DNA of 64,000 nt from Vibrio bivalvicida (GCF_001399455.2 NZ_LLEI02000053.1:230241-294240), one strand, 5' to 3'. Shown: positions 46,205 through 55,140, numbered from the stretch's first letter. Numbers and translations: made by a program. The notes: generated by a model from the letters alone, not told the origin.

Positions 46205-46351
46205 AATTCTAGTACCAACTGTTCAATAAATGTCCACACTATGTTGTGTGGTACGAAATATTATTATTAAGACTGATTAATCTTTTTTTTTGGGGATTTT
46301 ATAGTCAAAAGAAAGAAATTGAACAATAACTAGTAATAAAAAACATATAAA

Positions 46352-46416
46352 TTAACTTAATGTGAGCTAGATTCACATTTTTTGTGTCTATCTTGAGACT
46401 ATTAACATTAAGTTAA
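46352..46416. promoter_or_regulatory. Widely spaced inverted repeat TTAACTTAATG ... CATTAAGTTAA
   Basis: TTAACTTAATG (46352-46362) and its exact inverse CATTAAGTTAA (46406-46416) are perfect 11-bp arms 43 nt apart. The first 10 bases also occur in the dyad upstream of hcp (25244). A shared regulator, most simply VasH, is inferred. Confidence 0.4.
46359..46379. promoter_or_regulatory. CRP-like dyad with non-standard spacing
   Basis: AATGTGA (46359-46365) and TCACATT (46373-46379) are perfect arms of the CRP site type, but the spacer is 7 nt instead of 6. It lies inside the larger inverted repeat. Catabolite control is possible but the spacing argues against a strong site. Confidence 0.3.
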
Positions 46417-46435
46417 GTGCTACTGATCGCAGATA

Positions 46436-46453
46436 TTGGAATTTTTTGTGCAT
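46436..46453 (+). promoter_or_regulatory. Weak candidate sigma-54 promoter toward tssJKL
   Basis: TTGGAATTTTTTGTGCAT has GG (46438-46439) and GC (46450-46451) separated by 10 nt as required, but the flanking bases match only partly. It would give a leader of about 400 nt before 46869. Such spacing matches occur by chance in a region this long, so support is mainly contextual. Confidence 0.3.
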
Positions 46454-46868
46454 ATATTAGCCGTAAAATCATCAATCTCATTTATAAGACAGCCTGGTTA
46501 TGGAATCAAAGTAACAGCTTCCATGTCTATGTTTATTAATTAGAGATAATTTTTCTTAATTATAGAGAATTTTTATAAATTGGAGAGCGCTTGAGTCATC
46601 GATGACAATCAAGCTTATGTCGTGTTCAAGTTTTGACATAGTTTTCGAAGCTCGGTTGATAGCGGTTCGGTTAACAATTAGGCGATTTAGGCTAATTAAG
46701 CCTGTTTAAGTAGATCCGACTTTGTGCAATTTATAATAGTTAAATTGCTTTTATTTATAGTAGAAATGCCTTATTTGATGGGGGTATTTTTTACCTTATT
46801 GAAAAAGAGAAGATTATTGATATCTTTCGCCTCTAATTCTAATCGTCGGTTTTTCCTAGAGGGACGAA

Positions 46869-47471
46869 ATGCTAAAACCAAGTCAAGTCGGGCTGATTTC
46901 AGCTTTATGCCTATTCTCAACCTTTGCTGTAGCTAAAGGTGAGCGATACGGTGCATCGGTAAACATGCTAACTATCGATAGCATTACATATGATCAAGGT
47001 TCTAGTGGAGAGCAAGATACATTTCGCTATGGCATCGTACATACCCGTCCGATTGATGAGAACAACAATCGCTGGCGATGGTGGCTTGGCCTAAACTACT
47101 TGTCTGAAGATGTTAAGGCTCCAGCAAACGGCGTTTATCAAGAAACAACTAATTTCGAGTTGCGCGTTGTGCCTCAGTATGCACTCGAGACGTGGTCTGT
47201 TTTTACCCCATACATCGGTGCTGGCCTGTCGCTTGGTTACTCACAGTACTCAAACCGTTGGAAAGTAGACAACGAAGGCTTCAGATATGGTTCGCAACTT
47301 GAAGATATCGATCAATTTGAAGTGGGTGCCGTCGCGACAATTGGTACGGTAATCAAGTTAGGTAGTAATCCTGACGCACATATTCAAATCATTCCCCAAG
47401 CTTCCTATATCCTTCCTGTGGTTAATGATGGAATCGGCGGCGTTGAACTTTCTGTCTCACTGCTATTTTAA
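46869..47471 (+). CDS. Small outer-membrane beta-barrel protein at the head of the FHA-tssJKL operon
   Basis: This 200-residue protein has a Sec signal peptide (hydrophobic LISALCLFSTFAVA, cleavage after AVA, about residue 22). It continues with alternating beta strands of a small porin-like barrel (WWLGLNYLSE, VFTPYIGAGLSLGYS, IIPQASYIL) and ends in a terminal phenylalanine (SVSLLF), the signal recognised by the BAM machinery. AGAGGGACG precedes the ATG. It is 9 bp upstream of the FHA gene. It is not a core T6SS component; a role in outer-membrane anchoring of the machine is inference from operon position. Confidence 0.85.
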   Translation: MLKPSQVGLISALCLFSTFAVAKGERYGASVNMLTIDSITYDQGSSGEQDTFRYGIVHTRPIDENNNRWRWWLGLNYLSEDVKAPANGVYQETTNFELRVVPQYALETWSVFTPYIGAGLSLGYSQYSNRWKVDNEGFRYGSQLEDIDQFEVGAVATIGTVIKLGSNPDAHIQIIPQASYILPVVNDGIGGVELSVSLLF

Positions 47472-47480
47472 AGGTTAGCA

Positions 47481-48971
47481 ATGCGCTTAAATCAGCTTGT
47501 TCTATTCATTTCTAAATGCCCAGAGGAGTACACTGGCGCCAAGCACATTGAAATGCCAGAAGGTGGCGGCTCAATAGGTAGGGCTGCCGGTTGTACTCTA
47601 TCTCTTGCAGACCACAATAGATTCATATCCGGTACTCATTGCTTGGTAAGTGTTTATGGTGATACTCATTATATTAGTGATGTAAGTACCAATGGCATTA
47701 TGGTCAACGGCAACAAGATTTTGAAAAATCAGCCAGTATCTATATGCAATGGTGATGTCATTTCGCTCGGACAGTATGAGATCGGAGTTTCCCTCGAACT
47801 TGTAACTACTAATCAAGATATAGCGGCTGACATTGCACCGGAAAGGGTGTCGAATGATCCACTGATCAATTTAGGCGAAGCAATGGTCGAAGAAGAAGAC
47901 CAGAGCGGCGTACTAGAAGATCTGTTTATGGAAACAAAACAGGAAGAAGTGGATAGCCATGATCCTGTCGCGCACCTTAATTTTTCTATGCAGCGAGATG
48001 ACGATTATCTGATTAAGGATGTAGAGCGCCCAGAGCAAACCAAGCCTATTTCAATCGAAAGTACTCGTCAGATTGCTGATGACAGCTTGAGTATTCATTC
48101 GGAATTTGATTTGCCAAACCTAATACCTGAAGACTGGTTCGGCGGCGGTAAGGCAAGTCAATCGAGTGCTAGTGAATCGATGCAAGTGTCCGATCTTGCA
48201 ACTGAAAAATCACAAGTCACCAAAAGTATACCGACAAGTTCGCCTGTTACGCAGCCTGAAATAGCCGCGCAGCCGAAAGTCGAACAACCACTCACCACCT
48301 CGCAGGCTCCTGCGGAAGCAGTAGGGCAAAAGTGGGAAGAGGTTACACAGCCATTTACACCTTCATCTCATCAAGCTGACCAACCAGAACATTCGCAAAT
48401 TGATCCTAAAGTGGGTTTATTTACTAGTGAACCTGAAGAGAGTAAGAGCCTCGCTCAATTTGACGATATCAGCCAAGCATTTTACGAAGGTCTTGGTATT
48501 AATAATTCAGAACTAATCAGAAACGATGCATCGCTTTTCAGGCAGATGGGAACGTGTCTGCGTTTATGCATGGATAACTTGCAGAAAGACTTACGTGAAG
48601 TTGAAGCTTTAAAAGACGAGCCGAGCGCAAATGAACCTGCTGCTAACTTAGCTGAGTTGATGCTCACCTTGAACAGTCAGAATTTGCTTTCCCCCAATGA
48701 GCTGGTTGAACAAATGCTTGATGAGCTTAACGATCATCAAGTCATGTTTAACCGCGCCCTCAATGATCTTCTGGTTGAGCAATCAAAAACAAATGACCCC
48801 GAGGCTTTTGCTAGTGAGCGTGCAAAAGGATCTTTGTTTACAACTAAATCCAAGCTTTGGGCAGAGTATCTCGACTTTTACGCCAGCAATCGCCGCCAGT
48901 TCAATGAAGGCTCATTGAGTGGACTGATTAAGAAAAATTACAACAAAGCTTTAAAGGGAAACCATGCGTAG
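47481..48971 (+). CDS. fha: T6SS FHA-domain protein (TagH/Fha type)
   Basis: This 496-residue protein has an N-terminal forkhead-associated domain (about 20-105) with the phosphothreonine-binding residues visible: G33-R34, S50-G51-T-H53 and N71-G72. A long acidic, Gln/Pro-rich linker follows, then the conserved T6SS FHA C-terminal domain (about 320-490). Fha proteins bind a phosphorylated partner, usually after PpkA acts; ppkA lies at 32159. It overlaps tssJ by 8 bp, so the two are translationally coupled. Confidence 0.94.
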   Translation: MRLNQLVLFISKCPEEYTGAKHIEMPEGGGSIGRAAGCTLSLADHNRFISGTHCLVSVYGDTHYISDVSTNGIMVNGNKILKNQPVSICNGDVISLGQYEIGVSLELVTTNQDIAADIAPERVSNDPLINLGEAMVEEEDQSGVLEDLFMETKQEEVDSHDPVAHLNFSMQRDDDYLIKDVERPEQTKPISIESTRQIADDSLSIHSEFDLPNLIPEDWFGGGKASQSSASESMQVSDLATEKSQVTKSIPTSSPVTQPEIAAQPKVEQPLTTSQAPAEAVGQKWEEVTQPFTPSSHQADQPEHSQIDPKVGLFTSEPEESKSLAQFDDISQAFYEGLGINNSELIRNDASLFRQMGTCLRLCMDNLQKDLREVEALKDEPSANEPAANLAELMLTLNSQNLLSPNELVEQMLDELNDHQVMFNRALNDLLVEQSKTNDPEAFASERAKGSLFTTKSKLWAEYLDFYASNRRQFNEGSLSGLIKKNYNKALKGNHA

Positions 48972-49467
48972 AATCATCGTATTAATTGGCTTTGCTCTAC
49001 TACTGTCTGGGTGTGCGATGTGGGAGCAGTTTAAAGAGTCTTCCGGCATTACCCCCGAAACATCGTCAATTGAGCTGGTTATTGAGGCTTCATCAGTATT
49101 GAATGTTCGCGAAGGGGGGCAGTCTTCACCTGTCATCCTGCGCATTCATGAACTCACATCTCCGGTGCTTTTCCGCAGCTTAGATTTCTTTGCATTGTTT
49201 GAAAATGACAAAGCTTCACTCGGTGATGAATACATCAAGCGTTACGAATATCAAATACAGCCGGGCGATAAGATTCACGAGTTGCTGATCTTAGCACCCG
49301 AAACAAGAGCAGTAGGCTTTTCGGTAGCGTTTCGCGATATAGACGGATCTTCATGGCGCAAAGTCGAGATCATTGAAGAGAAGAGTGAATACTTTTTAAA
49401 CCTCAACATTGAAGGCAGTGAGTTAACGTCAAATAATACTCGCGGCATTGAACAAGTTTACTTTTAA
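48964..49467 (+). CDS. tssJ: T6SS outer-membrane lipoprotein TssJ (VasD)
   Basis: This 167-residue protein has a lipoprotein signal ending LLLSGC, with lipidated Cys17. Its beta-sandwich has the usual SPVILRIHELTSPVLFRSLDFFALFEND segment and a final NTRGIEQVYF. TssJ sits under the outer membrane and holds TssM. AAAGGGAA before the ATG lies inside the end of the FHA gene. The length is typical. Confidence 0.95.
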   Translation: MRRIIVLIGFALLLSGCAMWEQFKESSGITPETSSIELVIEASSVLNVREGGQSSPVILRIHELTSPVLFRSLDFFALFENDKASLGDEYIKRYEYQIQPGDKIHELLILAPETRAVGFSVAFRDIDGSSWRKVEIIEEKSEYFLNLNIEGSELTSNNTRGIEQVYF

Positions 49468-49478
49468 GGGATAGAACC

Positions 49479-50804
49479 ATGTCTTTATACAATCCAGTTG
49501 TTTGGCAAGATGGAATGTTCATGAAGCCGCAGCATTTTCAGCAGCTTGATCGTTCGCAAAGTAAACTGTCTAGCATGCTAAGCTCTGTTGCATCGCCGCT
49601 TCATTGGGGTATCAAACGGTTAGAGATCAACTCGCAGTTATTGGCGTTAGGCAAGATTGGCATTACGCGCGCCGAGGGAATCCTTCAAGACAGAACGCCA
49701 TTTGATCTGCCATTATTGGCTGAACTACCAGAAGTAAAAGATGTTGATCCCTCTATTGCAGATAAAGTGGTTTATCTATGTTGTCCACTGCCATCTGAGC
49801 GTTCGGAACTTTTTGGTACAGATAAAGACGATGCGCGCTACACCATTGAATCGCAAGAAGCGGTAGATGCGTGCTACGACTCTGAAGATATGGCCAATAT
49901 AGCGGTGGGCAAGCTTAACTTCCGATTAATGTACGATCACGAAGACAAAAGTGCCTATACATCGATTCCAATCCTAAAAATTTCAGAAGTTAAGCCTGAT
50001 GGCAGCGTTATTTTAGACGACAGCTTTATTCCAACCTGTATTGATATTCATGCTTCTGCAGTGCTAAGTAAATTTGCCACTGAGTTTGCTTCTATGCTCA
50101 AACACAGAGCAGAGTCGATAGTCGAAAGGCTGGGTGTGGTTGATCAGCAGGGGGTATCTTCAGTGTCTGACTTTATGCTGTTGCAGGCACTTAACCGATA
50201 CGAACCGCTTTTCTGGCACTATGAAAGTAGTGAAGGCATTCACCCGGAGTCTTTATACCGTACACTGCTGCAAGCGGAAGGCGAGCTTTCTACCTTATGT
50301 TCTGCGTCGCGCAGGCCGATTGAGTTTACCAAATACAACCATGGTGATTTGAGCAGCTGCCTTTCGCGTACGTTAGATAGTGCGAAAACAACCTTAAGTG
50401 TGATGTCTGAGCAGCGTGCAATTCCACTTACATTGAAAGATCAAAACTATGGCATTAGAACGGCTGCACTTCCTGATAGCAAGCTGATTGATACCACGAC
50501 CTTCATTCTTGCGGTTAAAGCCGATGTTACGCTCGATGTGCTACATACTCAGTTTGTTAGCCAGACTAAGATCGGCTCAATCGACAATATCCGTGATCTG
50601 ATTAACCTGCAATTGCCGGGAATCGAGATCAAGCCTATGCCTGTTGTGCCACGCGCTCTACCATACCATGCAGGTTACACCTATTTTGAGCTTGATAAGA
50701 GTGGCGAAGAATGGGCAGCACTGAAAAACACTGCAGCGATCGCCGTTCATATCGCAGGTGATTTTGCTAACCTATCATTGCAACTATGGGCCGTACGTCT
50801 ATGA
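49479..50804 (+). CDS. tssK: T6SS baseplate adaptor TssK (VasE)
   Basis: This 441-residue protein begins with the diagnostic VVWQDGMFMKPQHFQQLDR. It contains LMLLQALNRYEPLFWHYESSEGIHPESLY-like helical sequence and the C-terminal DYTYFELDKSGEEW-type segment that binds TssL/TssM. TssK trimers connect the baseplate to the membrane complex. AAGGGATAG precedes the ATG. It overlaps tssL by 4 bp. Confidence 0.96.
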   Translation: MSLYNPVVWQDGMFMKPQHFQQLDRSQSKLSSMLSSVASPLHWGIKRLEINSQLLALGKIGITRAEGILQDRTPFDLPLLAELPEVKDVDPSIADKVVYLCCPLPSERSELFGTDKDDARYTIESQEAVDACYDSEDMANIAVGKLNFRLMYDHEDKSAYTSIPILKISEVKPDGSVILDDSFIPTCIDIHASAVLSKFATEFASMLKHRAESIVERLGVVDQQGVSSVSDFMLLQALNRYEPLFWHYESSEGIHPESLYRTLLQAEGELSTLCSASRRPIEFTKYNHGDLSSCLSRTLDSAKTTLSVMSEQRAIPLTLKDQNYGIRTAALPDSKLIDTTTFILAVKADVTLDVLHTQFVSQTKIGSIDNIRDLINLQLPGIEIKPMPVVPRALPYHAGYTYFELDKSGEEWAALKNTAAIAVHIAGDFANLSLQLWAVRL

Positions 50805-51601
50805 GTTATGCAGAAACTGATTTAACGGTAGTACTGTTCCAGCCGGAACCAGGGAAACCGCTGGAGGTAATGCCACCTCCGGATCTCTCACGCAATATCG
50901 CGGTACAAGACCTTAACATCGAATCGATGGGAATTAATCCCTTGGTCGATCAGTTCTCTTGGCTAATTGCGACTTTGTCTTGTATGTCATCTATCCCGTG
51001 GTTAGACGACCCAATGCCATTTCGTGAAGAGGTGGCACGAGAGATCCGCAAGGGCGAGCGCAAACTTAACGAGATGGAACTAGACCGCGCTTCAATACTG
51101 GTTATCCGCTACTGTTTGTGCGCTGCGATTGATGAATCGGTATGCCGACAAGAGTGGGGGGCAAATAGCCATTGGAGTCAGAACAGTTTGTTGTCTGAAT
51201 TTCACAATGAAACCTCTGGTGGCGACAAGTTCTTCATCATTCTAGAGCGACTAAAAGCAGACCCGCGAAAGTACCGTCATGTGATTGAGTTCCTTTACCT
51301 GCTACTGCAACTTGGTTTTCAAGGTAAGTATGGCCGTGAAGAGCGCGGAAACGAAAAGCTTTCAGAGATTGGTAACACCATATATCGCCTTGTGCGCGAT
51401 GACCGCCTAGCGGAGCAAGAAAAAGTCTCTTTAGTTAACCTAAAAGCTAAGTACATAAAGAAACCGCTCAAAAGAGTGGTTTCGCCTAAGTTGATACTGG
51501 GCATTAGTGCACTTACTTTTGCTGTTATGTATGCAGCGACTTACATCGTGATCGACATGAAGTTTCAGAAATTGCTAGAAGTCTATCAACAAAGTATGTA
51601 A
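50801..51601 (+). CDS. tssL: T6SS inner-membrane protein TssL (VasF)
   Basis: The ATG at 50801 overlaps the tssK stop (ATGA), giving 266 residues. The cytoplasmic helical domain carries NPLVDQFSWLIATLS, CAAIDESVCRQEWG and LLLQLGFQGKYG, all TssL hallmarks. One C-terminal membrane helix follows (about 233-252). No peptidoglycan-binding OmpA extension is fused to it, so anchoring must come from another protein; the OmpA-like domain protein at 15871 is one candidate in the same island. It is the last core gene before the effector array. Confidence 0.95.
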   Translation: MSYAETDLTVVLFQPEPGKPLEVMPPPDLSRNIAVQDLNIESMGINPLVDQFSWLIATLSCMSSIPWLDDPMPFREEVAREIRKGERKLNEMELDRASILVIRYCLCAAIDESVCRQEWGANSHWSQNSLLSEFHNETSGGDKFFIILERLKADPRKYRHVIEFLYLLLQLGFQGKYGREERGNEKLSEIGNTIYRLVRDDRLAEQEKVSLVNLKAKYIKKPLKRVVSPKLILGISALTFAVMYAATYIVIDMKFQKLLEVYQQSM

Positions 51602-51742
51602 TTCAAAGTGAGATCTTCTACCAGATTTTTAAGTTAGCGTGATTTTTCAGGTCACTTCCGTGGAAATCACTAAGCATTTAGAGAGATTGCAATATGCGAT
51701 CTCTTTTATTATTCACTCATTACATATTCATATGGATTGGTT

Positions 51743-53935
51743 ATGGGCGTAACAGTTTGTGCAAATGGACTCAGCGTAGTTCATAAAGGGTCGGGCGGTG
51801 AAGCAAATGCCACGCTTCCCGACGTGTGTCTGACGACGGTAGGCAACTCGGTAGTGCCTATTCCGTATGGCAATAACGCAAAATCTGCTGATTTGGCCGA
51901 TGGCACCACGACAGTGTCGATGGATGGTGGTAACAGCATTGCAATCAAAGGCAGTAAGTTCAGTGCCAGTACGGGTGATGCCGGTGGCGACAAAAAAGGC
52001 GTATCTTCAGGAACGATAGAAGCCGAAGCCGAATTTATTTCCGCTTCACCGACCGTTAAATTTGAAGGCAAGGGCGTGTGTCGCCTTTCCGATCAAATGA
52101 CCATGAACAAAGCCAACACCATGTGTTTAGGTGGCGCCCAGAACCCATCTGTGACTGTGACGGAAGAAGCGAATGGTACTTTTACAGTCGATTTAGAATA
52201 TCGTTATCCCGACGGAGACCCAGTATACAAAGCCGACTATAAAATACTGGATGGAAATGGTGGTGAGCATGTAGGTAGCTTAGATGAGAAGGGTAAGGCT
52301 TCGATTAGTGGGCTTCCACCAGGCTCCATTGATCTGTTTTTAGGTGAAGATAAAAGAGAAATCGAATCTACGAAACAACCGCAAGCAAATAGGGATTACC
52401 TTGAAGTACCAGGTCCTTTGGATCTCATAGATTTTGCACGGAAAGGACTAGTTACTTTTTGGGACGCAATTGAAATGCCGAGTGACTACGGTGAATGGAC
52501 TTGGGGTGCAATCATGGGGGATTTCAATCAAGACCGAACGGCCGGACAGATTGCTTTTGATACAGCTATTACTGCGATACCATTAGTAGATCAGGTGGGT
52601 GATGGTCGTGATATTAGCGCTAACCTCTATGCTTTTTACAATCAAGATGACATCCGAGACGATGGAGAAAAGTATACAGACTTGGTGATAACTTTAGTCG
52701 GGTTTATTCCAACCGCAGGGAGCTTGCTCAAAGGCCTTTACAAAGAATTGAGGATATTGGGTAAAGCCGCTGATTTAGATATGGTCGCTGCTTTTCTTCG
52801 GGCGGGAGCCAAAGGCGATGTTGTAAAATGGCTGCAAAGCCTTGATGTTTCGGTTATTAAGAAGGATATCTACGGGCAACTGGATGATATCACTCAGTAT
52901 GTAAAGAAATTGATGGATGCACTTGAACAAGAAAGTCGTATGCGGGGATATAACGTCGTAGCGGATGCTTATAAAGCGTGTAAAGACCAGCTAGATGAGT
53001 TTTTCAAAAAAGCAGACGGACCTATTTCGCGTGTTTTGAGTGACTTTGACGACAGGCTGCAGATGATCCTGCCAGAAGCGCCGTTGGTTACCTCAGGAAG
53101 CTCTTTCAGTATAGCAAGTGGTACAGCTCAGGGTGGCAGTCGTTCAGAGGTGATTAAAACCCGTAAGAAGACAAACAAGAAAACAGACAGCTGTCCACTA
53201 TGCAAAAAAAAGATTGGCAAGGGAAAGAAAGAATGTGAGGGAGCCAAAGTAGGTTCCATTCGCAAAGCTGAGTTTGAACGAGCAGGGGATTCGCAATGGG
53301 AGCAGCTTAAAGCTCGCAATGGCTGGGCAACAAGAGCTTTTCACCCTTGGTTCTATAAATCTAATTCCGTCAATGCACACCATTTAATACCCGTGAATGC
53401 GTTTAGAGTAAAACGCCATAAAGACGGTAAAGCAATGACTGAGAAAAAACTGATGTTAAGGCGTATGGGGCAATACTGTGGTTATGATATAAACCACCCC
53501 AAAAATTCTGTTGTCTTACCAGCAACAGAAGAAGCTGCGTGCTACTTAGAAAAGCCATTGCATAATGGTCCGCATGACTGGGGGAGTCGAACAGGAAAAC
53601 CTTATAACTACACAAATCAGTGTGCAGCGCTTACTCATCGGATTATTCGAAGTGAAATTAAGGATAGGATGAGAAGCGGAAGTTGTGGTAAAACTACTAA
53701 CTCTACACTAATGAGTAAATTTAATGAGTCAAGCAATGAGATTCTCACATTTGTGAGTAATTTTATTTGGCCGTTATCGCAACAGGGTATGAACTTTAAG
53801 CCCGGCTCCAAGCCATATTTGGGGTGTCAAAATTCTGGTAACGGAATGCCGTGTAAAGCTCCTTCAAAGCATGTCCTTTTGCAACTAATATCCAAGACAC
53901 AAATCGTAAATTATGACCTTAAAATAGGGCAGTAA
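51743..53935 (+). CDS. PAAR-like (DUF4150) T6SS effector with C-terminal AHH nuclease
   Basis: This 730-residue modular effector reads MGVTVCANGLSVVHKG from ATG 51743; a TTG two codons earlier is less likely. Residues 1-130 are a DUF4150 PAAR-like spike tip. Residues about 140-205 form a beta domain, followed by a helical middle region. A cysteine group (C484, C487, C498) precedes the AHH motif A545-H546-H547 (NAHHLIPVNAF), typical of HNH-like DNases. The VgrG lacks an extension, so this protein is the likely loaded toxin, helped by DUF2169. It resembles the PAAR-AHH design of V. parahaemolyticus VP1415. Two immunity-type genes follow at once. Bases 51998-52170 recur almost unchanged at 55157. 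Confidence 0.9.
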   Translation: MGVTVCANGLSVVHKGSGGEANATLPDVCLTTVGNSVVPIPYGNNAKSADLADGTTTVSMDGGNSIAIKGSKFSASTGDAGGDKKGVSSGTIEAEAEFISASPTVKFEGKGVCRLSDQMTMNKANTMCLGGAQNPSVTVTEEANGTFTVDLEYRYPDGDPVYKADYKILDGNGGEHVGSLDEKGKASISGLPPGSIDLFLGEDKREIESTKQPQANRDYLEVPGPLDLIDFARKGLVTFWDAIEMPSDYGEWTWGAIMGDFNQDRTAGQIAFDTAITAIPLVDQVGDGRDISANLYAFYNQDDIRDDGEKYTDLVITLVGFIPTAGSLLKGLYKELRILGKAADLDMVAAFLRAGAKGDVVKWLQSLDVSVIKKDIYGQLDDITQYVKKLMDALEQESRMRGYNVVADAYKACKDQLDEFFKKADGPISRVLSDFDDRLQMILPEAPLVTSGSSFSIASGTAQGGSRSEVIKTRKKTNKKTDSCPLCKKKIGKGKKECEGAKVGSIRKAEFERAGDSQWEQLKARNGWATRAFHPWFYKSNSVNAHHLIPVNAFRVKRHKDGKAMTEKKLMLRRMGQYCGYDINHPKNSVVLPATEEAACYLEKPLHNGPHDWGSRTGKPYNYTNQCAALTHRIIRSEIKDRMRSGSCGKTTNSTLMSKFNESSNEILTFVSNFIWPLSQQGMNFKPGSKPYLGCQNSGNGMPCKAPSKHVLLQLISKTQIVNYDLKIGQ

Positions 53936-53937
53936 AC

Positions 53938-54528
53938 ATGACTGATGTTCACAACGAATACGTAGTATTGCATTGCGGTACATATGAGGTGCCATCTCCT
54001 TCTTGTGTCTGTAGCAGAGACCATTATTTAACCGCTATGGCTCCTACCACATTTAAGGCACCTGTTAGAGCAGAATCACCCGCAGAGCCCGATGAGGGAG
54101 TTCCGCTTATTGACGCAATGGAACTTGATGGCTTACCAATGGTTTCTTCAGTGGTAAAGCAAGTATTAGAGTATCAAGACCTCTATCAGCTTCAGTTAGT
54201 ACCTGCTATGTATACACATGCTGATAATACGGAGCATTTATACTGGGTAATGATGCTTGATAATGAAATTAAGGCTTACGATTTTGACAACGGACAATTT
54301 ATTAGCCGTGGGGATAATGACAAGGTATCTGCGATTAATATTCGCCTCGATGCCAATAAGTTGCTAGCTATTCCACTTAATAAGCGTTTGATGTTTGAGA
54401 TCTACGGTATGAGGGGAACTTATATTTTGCATAGAAGTGTCGCTGAAAAGCTGAGTGTTTTAGGGGCTAAAGGACTACACCTTGTTCCTCTCTTAGATTG
54501 GGACATGGGTTTTGGGTTTACGGTTTAA
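53938..54528 (+). CDS. Imm11/DUF1629-type immunity protein A1
   Basis: This 196-residue acidic, soluble protein begins 2 bp after the effector stop. The C-terminal part (DANKLLAIPLNKRLMFEIYGMRGTYILHRSVAEKL) is the pattern I associate with Imm11 (DUF1629) immunity proteins. It should neutralise the AHH nuclease in the producer and its kin. The 190-residue gene at 57180 holds the same position in the next cassette and shares the IPLNKR-like segment (TPFNKRVLFRV). Which of the two following genes gives protection is not shown by sequence. Confidence 0.8.
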   Translation: MTDVHNEYVVLHCGTYEVPSPSCVCSRDHYLTAMAPTTFKAPVRAESPAEPDEGVPLIDAMELDGLPMVSSVVKQVLEYQDLYQLQLVPAMYTHADNTEHLYWVMMLDNEIKAYDFDNGQFISRGDNDKVSAINIRLDANKLLAIPLNKRLMFEIYGMRGTYILHRSVAEKLSVLGAKGLHLVPLLDWDMGFGFTV

Positions 54529-54540
54529 GGAATAATAGCA

Positions 54541-55077
54541 GTGCTTAACTATCAAATAGTTCATCGAGACAAAGAGTTTCAGAGAAACAATCGTTTGTTC
54601 CAAGCTAATAAAAAGCGAATGTTTTCGGTACAGCCAGACCTTGTCATTGATTTTGCTCAAAGCCCACGTTTGTTTTTTGCGAAGAAATACGCCGATATCC
54701 TGTCATCAATGGCTCCTGAAGGGATAGAGCGAATTAAAAACCCTTTTCGTCCATTGGAAGATCTTGACGCTCAAATTGATATTGGGACCGAAGAAGAACT
54801 AGAAACTATTGATGATATAGACTACGTATTTTTCCACGTATTTAATCGTTATGATGTGCTGGATGAAGGAGCGACACAATGGAATTGCGATATAGCTTCA
54901 ATCGGTGCAGTTGCTGTCCCTATTTTGGATGAAAACAAACTCAATGCGATCCCTCTGCAACAACGCCTTTTGTTTAAGCTTGATCAAGACCCTTCATTTA
55001 TGTTCGTACATGATAGTGTTGTAGACGCTATGCTGAACGCTAAAATGCAGGATATCTGGGTTCGTTGGGCTGAGTAG
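54541..55077 (+). CDS. Imm11/DUF1629-type immunity protein A2
   Basis: This 178-residue protein starts at GTG 54541 with AAGGA upstream. It ends RLLFKLDQDPSFMFVHDSVV and then MQDIWVRWAE. The same ending (RLIFKLEEDYGLVFIHESVIE, then VKDVWVRDV) is found in the protein at 57762, so the two are paralogues in matching cassette positions. It is probably a second immunity factor or a helper for A1. A terminator follows at 55104. Confidence 0.78.
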   Translation: MLNYQIVHRDKEFQRNNRLFQANKKRMFSVQPDLVIDFAQSPRLFFAKKYADILSSMAPEGIERIKNPFRPLEDLDAQIDIGTEEELETIDDIDYVFFHVFNRYDVLDEGATQWNCDIASIGAVAVPILDENKLNAIPLQQRLLFKLDQDPSFMFVHDSVVDAMLNAKMQDIWVRWAE

Positions 55078-55103
55078 CGTTTGTAAGTGAATAATTTATA
55101 AGG

Positions 55104-55123
55104 GCGCCGAGAGGCGCTTTTTC
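55104..55123 (+). terminator. Terminator closing cassette A
   Basis: GCGCC (55104-55108) pairs with GGCGC (55113-55117) over GAGA, followed by TTTTTC. Almost the same terminator and following sequence (TTTTTCTTTAT) end cassette B at 58254. Confidence 0.85.
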
Positions 55124-55140
55124 TTTATATGCTTTCATTA

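Larger units (their letters stand above)
46205..46868. promoter_or_regulatory. Divergent control region of the tssM and tssJKL operons
   Basis: This 664-bp gene-free region separates the leftward vasL-tssM operon from the rightward barrel-FHA-tssJKL operon. It contains the paired TTAACTTAATG elements, a CRP-like dyad and a sigma-54-like element (listed separately). It also holds several hairpins in the presumed leader: TCATCGATGA near 46600, TATGTC/GACATA near 46617-46642 and AGGCT/AGCCT near 46688-46702. A short open frame at 46724-46936 lacks coding character and overlaps the real start at 46869. Confidence 0.6.

Noticed and set aside
46724..46936. Short open frame in the tssM/tssJKL control region
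   Set aside because: It overlaps the well-supported start of the barrel gene in another frame and has no ribosome site or family match.
51661..51678. GG-N10-GC spacing (TGGAAATCACTAAGCAT) upstream of the PAAR-like effector
   Set aside because: Only the two doublets fit; the flanking bases do not match -24/-12 consensus, and such spacing is expected by chance in a gap of this length.
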